Below are positions 58,640-64,000 of a DNA stretch of 64,000 bases, in pieces. A model generated the notes under the pieces. It had not been told where the DNA came from, searched no databases, and saw nothing but the letters and a program-made list of their open reading frames with translations. The translations under genes were made by a program, and so were the position numbers. Each line of letters begins with the position of its first letter. The first letter of the stretch is position 1. The stretch lies in the NCBI GenBank assembly GCA_027924645.1, contig BSBN01000297.1, forward strand, positions 9,796,001-9,860,000. Reading direction: 5' to 3'. The DNA is from Cunninghamia lanceolata (lineage: Eukaryota; Streptophyta; Pinopsida; Cupressales; Cupressaceae).

Positions 58640-59030
58640 GAGCTATACTTTTATGGATCACACACACATGGATTAGGAGCAGGTATATTGTTTGTTACCC
58701 CTCAAGGAGATTGTATCTCAAAATCATATAGAATTGCATTTCCATGTACTAATAACATAGCGAAATATGAAGCTTTAATCACAGGATTACGCATGGTAGT
58801 ACAATGGGCTATCAAATAGCTATAGGTCTTTGGTGAATCTCAATTGGTTATCAGACAGGTTTTAGATGAATATCAAACAAAAGATGAGAATCTTCTTCCA
58901 TATAAACTAATGGTTGATGATTTTAAGAAATATTTTAACACTATCACCTTTGAACAAATTCCAAGGATACAAAACAAAGTAGCAGATGCCATGGCTATGA
59001 TTGGATCTCTTCTAGACATACCATCCAATA
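58640..59030 (+). pseudogene. Second, archaeal-type RNase H (Tat lineage marker)
   Basis: HTHGLGAGILFVTPQGDCIS, then IAFPCTNNIAKYEALITGLR, FGESQLVIRQVLDEYQTKDE and IPRIQNKVADAMAMIGSL. The pattern G.G..L..P.G......L.F..TNN.AEYEAL..GL, V.GDSQLVI.Q, and N..AD.LA is the archaeal-type RNase H acquired by plant Tat gypsy elements in addition to the ordinary one. The Glu of AEYEAL is Lys in the first position and the GDSQ Asp is Glu. The frame is open from 58844 to 59197; one stop lies upstream. Confidence 0.82.
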
Positions 59031-59199
59031 TACACAAGTGTGAGTTTCTGGTTGAACAACTTCTGATTCTAGCATTTGAAGTACCACAGTCTGAGCTTAT
59101 TTGTGAGATTGTTGGTCCCAATTCGCCTTGGTATGAAGACATATGTGAGTATCTTCACAATCAAACCTTTCCATTAAAACTTTCTAACACCCAATGAAA

Positions 59200-60357
59200 A
59201 ACCTTTATCTGTCGAGGCTTTCGCTACACTATCTTAGGAGACACCCTATATTTCCAGAGTCTTGATGGTATCCTTCTTAGATGTCTTGATACTGAGGAAG
59301 CAAAGGTTGCCTTATGTGAAGTACATGAAGGTGTCTATAGATCACATTTTACTGGTCCTGGTCTTGTTAAGAAACTTCTTTGAGCAGATACTATTGGCCA
59401 ACAATGGAAAAAGATGCACAACAATGTCAGAAACATGGAGATCTAATACATGCACCAACACATGAACTTTAGCCTATCACTACTCCATGGCCTTTCTCGT
59501 AGTGGGGTCTTGATCTCATACGTAAAATCCATCCTACTTCATCAAATGGTCATAATTTTATCATAACTGCCATTGAGTACTTCACAATGTGGGTAGAAGC
59601 AATGCTGATGACCTATATTACTAGAAAATAAATATCTAAGTTCATCTTACACTAGATCATTTTTTGGTATGGATCTCCTCAAGCTATTGTCACTGATAAT
59701 GGTAGTCCTTTCAAGAACCAAGAGGTTAGAGATCTTAGTAACAATTTTCATATCCAACATAGATTATCTACACCTTATTATCCTCAAAGTAATGGCCAAG
59801 CCGAGACTTCTAACAAAACAATTATCAAGATCTTCAAAAAGACAATCAATGAAACTGGTCGTGATTAGCATTTACAACTTAATCCTGTAATGTGGGCTTA
59901 TAGAACAAGTATCAGAACCCCAAGTGGAGCTACACCCTATGCTCTTGTGTATGGTACTAAAGCTATCCTACCTATTGAGGTTGAGATCCCCTCACTGCGA
60001 GTATATCTACAACATACTACTTTAGATGAAGAATATTGAGTATCCAGACTCCATGATCTTGAGATATTAGATGAACACCATATTACAACACTCAACCATC
60101 TCCAAGTCTATCAGAACTGGTTACACCGTAGCTACAAAAAAAAAATTAGAGAACACAGATTTCAAGTTGGAGACCTTATCCTTAAAGAAAATCAAAGAAA
60201 TCAACAACACTGAGAGAAACAGGGCAAGTTTGAACCTAATAGGCTTGGTCCTTTTATCATCACATTAGTTTATGGATTAGGTGCATACACTCTCTCTGAA
60301 GGCATTCCCTTGGAGGAACCAGTTAAGAACATTCATCTCAAGAAGTTCTATCCATGA
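59200..60357 (+). pseudogene. Gypsy integrase (copy 2, nearly full length)
   Basis: ILLRCLDTEEAKVALCEVHE, GVYRSHFTGPGLVKKLL form the N-terminal zinc region (Glu-His-Glu-Gly pattern E.H.G..G.H). The core reads GLDLIRKIHPTSSNGHNFII, AIEYFTMWVEA, PQAIVTDNGSPFKNQEVR, STPYYPQSNGQAETSNKT, WAYRTSIRTPSGATPYALVY. The C-terminus is KFEPNRLGPFIITLVYG, EGIPLEEPVKNIHLKKFYP, stop at 60357. It matches 17741-18652 collinearly but keeps the N-terminal half. More than five stops are present. TDNG and the QAE Glu are kept; the first Asp reads Glu, as in copy 1. Confidence 0.88.
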
Positions 60358-60833
60358 ATCTAAGTTATTCCAAAAAAAAAATCCATCCAACAGTGAAAAC
60401 CACTTTGTGGGGCTTTGGATAACAAAAAAAATAATAAATAATACAAAAATAAATTTTCCAATGGTGAAAACCTGGTAAACAGGCACCTTGGATGAGTACC
60501 ATAGTGAAAACTTGACAAACAGGCGCTATGTGTAGCAACTAGCTCCCATCATCCGCTTAGTCTATTTCAATCACAACTTTTCATAGCATACCTTACCATC
60601 TATCCTACATAATCCATATCATAATCCATATAACAATCCAAATGTTTCTTTGTACAAATATCGTTGTCCATCTGTAATAAAAGACCTTTCCATCTTCGCC
60701 TTTGCCTTGCTAGCTCTCGTAGTTTTGGAGTTTGTCAGGGTGATTTTATCATTTGGCACTTTAGAATCTTGTCTACATGACCGCATCCATCATAGCTTCT
60801 CCATAATAAACCTCATCCCACATTGGGGGCAAT
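60358..60833 (+). other. Gypsy segment between integrase and 3' LTR, with polypurine tract
   Basis: Collinear with 18653-19119. Contains two GTGAAAAC..GG.AAACAGGC phrases and ends in CATTGGGGGCAAT, a likely polypurine tract. No gene. Confidence 0.55.
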
Positions 60834-62705
60834 TGTTAAGCCTTATTTAGAAGTGGATACTTATATCTCTAGCTCATAACAAATCAATCTTTCAACTTTA
60901 AACACAACACACATCCAACTTCAAAACATGGAAAACATTTGAAACTAGGACTGACATATTAGCAATCAATCCAAGCTCAAATATCACCAAAAATATCAAA
61001 ACATTTCAAAATTCACCAAAAAAAATAAAATCAAAACATCGTAAAAATCCAAGCAATAATGTTGATCTTTTGACATCAACAATAAGTAAGAACTACATCA
61101 CCAACTCTATCATTAAAGCCTTGATCCTATGGATACAGGGTATGTAGGCAACTTGAGATGTGAAAGAAGCACTCTAATTCAAGTGAAGATGATAGTCCCC
61201 TTTTCGTCATCCATCTATCATCTTTCTTCTAATCATCCTCCAATCTTTCATCTCACTTTCTTCTATCTTTCATCACTTACATCATCAATAAAACCTAGAA
61301 CTACATATTCATCATGTCTCATCATCATCGTAAATGTGCTTTGATCCCATGTTAATAGGGTATGTAGGTAGTCTGGAATATGAAGGAAATATCTAGTACT
61401 TAATCACAGATGATCCACCCCATCTTCTTCTGTTTGACTAGCTCAAGAAGGAAGCAAACTATGTCTATTAGTGAAAGCTCAAGCACTTTAACCAATCAAG
61501 AATAAGCCAAAAGATATTTGTCCGCATGCTTTAAGACAACATTTTCTATATCATTTTATCAACATATTTAGCCTTCAACATGATGTAGCTTTTCTCTTAA
61601 CAAGGTGTCAACTTAATCCAACCAAGAGCACTTAAATTTGGCAACAGAACATGATGACAATATCTTTTTATTTATATTTTGTCCCTTTCCTAAGCATAAT
61701 CAAGACTACCTTGATCTATCATATCTTTATGAGTCAAGAGTGGGAGAAACTCTAGTATCTTCAACAAAGACAAAACCCTGAAAGGCTTTAGATGGATCTT
61801 AAAATAAGTGTTGGAAATTTTGTTGATAAAAATTTGTGCAATTGTTTTCCATGCCACACCTAATTGGTATAATTTGAGTAATAATCCTTTAGGACTAAGT
61901 TCTAGAATAGAAGTGGAGTGTCTCTCACAACTCACCACAATCCAGAGTGATATGTGATGATAGAGTGTGGGAGAGTTCTAATCAAGTGATAAATTAATTT
62001 CATTGGGTAATTAAAACTTGTTATTTAAGATACTCACACCATATTGAATACCTTGGATGGATTTGGTTTGGTCCTAAAGGTCATATCACAACCCATGGTA
62101 GTTGGTGAATGTCATTGAGTGACTTCATGGAGGAAGTTCTAATCCTAAAAGGCATGGCCATTGAGCTATTGTGATGACACTCGTCATCTATGTTCTAGAG
62201 GATTCTTTTTATTTCATCTAGTGAAATTCTATATTTGATGTGACTATGAGTGTTTATAATGTTTCCTTGTGATTATTTCATTTAGTGTATTCTTGTTTCT
62301 TGGTGTATATGTTTCCATACTCCCTTGTATTCCATGATTGTGTTTGTATTCTTACATTCATCTCTTAGTATAGTGGAATGGGCCTAAGACTACCATATGA
62401 TTGGTTGGTGATGTACCACAATTTGGGATTCATAGATGTCTATGATATTTGGATTGCATTCCTTGAGCCTATTCATATCATTGTATTTACATTGGTTGCA
62501 CATTTCAATTTTATTTTACAATCTCTTGGTTTAAAAAGTGAGATTCACTTAACTTCCATTATCTTGGGATCCATGTGATTTTGGAGCTTTTCATGTTGGA
62601 AAGTTAGAGCCCACAACCCCATGAACATGCCCTCAAGATGATTTCTAAGCAAATCAAAAATTTAGGAAGATACCTCTTGTAGAGTGTGAAAAATATACTT
62701 GATGT
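60834..62705 (+). mobile_element. Presumed gypsy 3' LTR, interrupted by copia (copy 2)
   Basis: Starts TGTTAAGCC after the polypurine tract and contains GGATACAGGGTATGTAGGCA near 61131 and a partner near 61350. Collinear with 19120-21037, with a few short deletions (for example around 61400 and 62285). Cut at 62705 by the copia LTR. Confidence 0.5.
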
Positions 62706-64000
62706 TGTTGGAATTAGCCCAGACAACTTAGAGGGGGAGTGAATTAGTTGTTCCCAAAATTAATCTTTTCTTTTCTTTTAATCTTCTTTCACAATTGGAG
62801 AATTGATTAATGATGCAAACATTAAAGCATATAACATCAACACATAAGAAGAAACATAATCAACACATTTGAGAGCAAGATTTTTGACATGGAAACTCGG
62901 TTAAGGGAAAAATCATGGTGGGTGTTAGCCCACAAGATTCTTACCCTTTTAAAAAAATTTAAAAGAATGGGAAGGCACTTGCCTTTGGGCTCACTGCCTA
63001 GAGCTCACTGCTCAAAAGAGAGGCTCACTACCTAGAAGAAATTTGGATTTAACATAGAAAGAACTAGTTGATAATGAGCATCCTTTCATTCCTGGTTCAA
63101 TTTCATTATTGCTCACAAAATCATCTGCTTCTATATCTAAATTCTTCTTCTGACTCTTCAATTTATACTATTTTGGCTCCTCTTTTTCTCTACTCTACTT
63201 CTAATCTTTTCTTTAGATTTAATTCATTTTATTCAAGAATGATTTTCAACAACTCTTCAATAAGTATTTTTATGCTTCATCAAGCTTGTAATGATCAACA
63301 AGGTGGGCTAGACTTGACGTGGATCATTACATTGTCGGCCAAACACAACTAAGACTTGAATCTTCCTCTAGAAACATACCATACTTCATTAAATACTATT
63401 AGATCATCTGCAACATGCTAGAATCATTTGGTTGGCTAAGAATGGGAAGAACATCAACAATGAAAAGGAAAATCTTCAAAAGTGAGCTCAAACATCAATG
63501 CAGACCTCCAACACAGTAGCTACATGATCCAAAATCTTCACAAGCACATTGAATTCAATAGAAACATTGAAACTCCTCCAACTCATCAGAATCACTTGAA
63601 TCTTTATCCAAAACCTCAAGAACACTATCTGCCATGACTATGAAACTAGAAAGATTGCTTGTGTACCTCTAATCCACTAGCCACTTGTGTTGATGATACA
63701 CACTCACTTACCAAACATGCCTCTAGATCCGTAGATCATCATTTTATGTTATCAGAGTAATCCAGACCTCTTTCTTGTCGCTCTATCTCTCTTGAGTATT
63801 ACAGGAACTGGTTCTACTAAGATGGCCATATCTTTCTCAGATCTTAATGTGAACTTCTCAAATAATAACTAGAGCTTCTTTAGGCAAATCTCTACACATC
63901 CATATGGTCCACATACATTGATCATCATTAATTTTCTCAATATCCTTAATAATCTAGTCTTCTATATAGATAGTAAAATATGATACAATTGACAACAATG
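62706..64000 (-). mobile_element. Copia LTR, same insertion as at 21038 (truncated by window end)
   Basis: TGTTGGAATTAGCCCAGACA starts at 62706 directly after GATGT, exactly as at 21038. The whole stretch is collinear with 21038-22258, and the window ends about 56 bases before the expected LTR border. The rest of this copia element, in minus orientation, should lie beyond the window. The 94-codon frame at 63068-63352 is incidental. Confidence 0.85.

Overview
The window is repeat-dominated nuclear DNA of a seed plant. The evidence is the plant LTR-retrotransposon primer sites and lineages, a plant-mobile-domain ORF, and a WUSCHEL-related homeobox (WOX) sequence. AT-richness and many old, nested, stop-ridden elements suggest a very large genome; a gymnosperm such as a conifer is my guess, not something the sequence proves. 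I see no intact protein-coding gene, no rRNA or tRNA gene and no CRISPR array. Nearly every open frame is a decayed retroelement fragment or a chance frame.

Layout: (1) 1-2460 holds a broken minus-strand WOX8/9-like sequence running off the left edge, two exon-like blocks and a minisatellite. (2) 3.4-4.6 kb has a weak LTR end with a primer site. (3) 4.6-9.7 kb is a minus-strand Ty3/gypsy gag with a G-patch but no pol after it. (4) 9.87-10.9 kb is a plus-strand Ty3/gypsy reverse transcriptase (RT) remnant. (5) 10.9-14.1 kb is unassigned. (6) 14.1-17.74 kb is the 3' end of a gypsy element: antisense plant-mobile-domain ORF, 12-mer repeat field, polypurine tract and LTR. (7) 17.74-21.04 kb is a gypsy integrase 3' end followed by its presumed 3' LTR. 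(8) That LTR is interrupted by a minus-strand Ty1/copia element at 21038-27957 with a GATGT target duplication. (9) 28-36.4 kb contains minus-strand LINE fragments inside a tandem duplication. (10) 36.4-39.6 kb is the second WOX8/9-like copy. (11) 39.6-43.3 kb is AT-rich with small repeats and a foldback. (12) 43.3-46.25 kb is a second gag-side gypsy fragment, cut by a plus-strand copia element (LTR 46249-48533, gag to about 50 kb). (13) 50.4-62.7 kb is the most complete gypsy element (Tat-like): primer site, leader, gag, protease, G-patch, RT, RNase H, a second archaeal-type RNase H, integrase and 3' LTR start. (14) 62706-64000 is another copy of the copia LTR in the same insertion site as at 21038.

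Two duplications organise the window. The WOX8/9-like block occurs at 1-2460 and about 36540-39600. The 'integrase end + LTR + copia insertion' block occurs at 17741-22314 and 59452-64000. The second must be a DNA duplication made after the copia insertion, because both copies share the insertion point. All coding remnants carry stops and frameshifts, several catalytic Asp codons read Asn, and nothing here looks able to move by itself. Domain calls rest on motifs read by eye; no database search was run.
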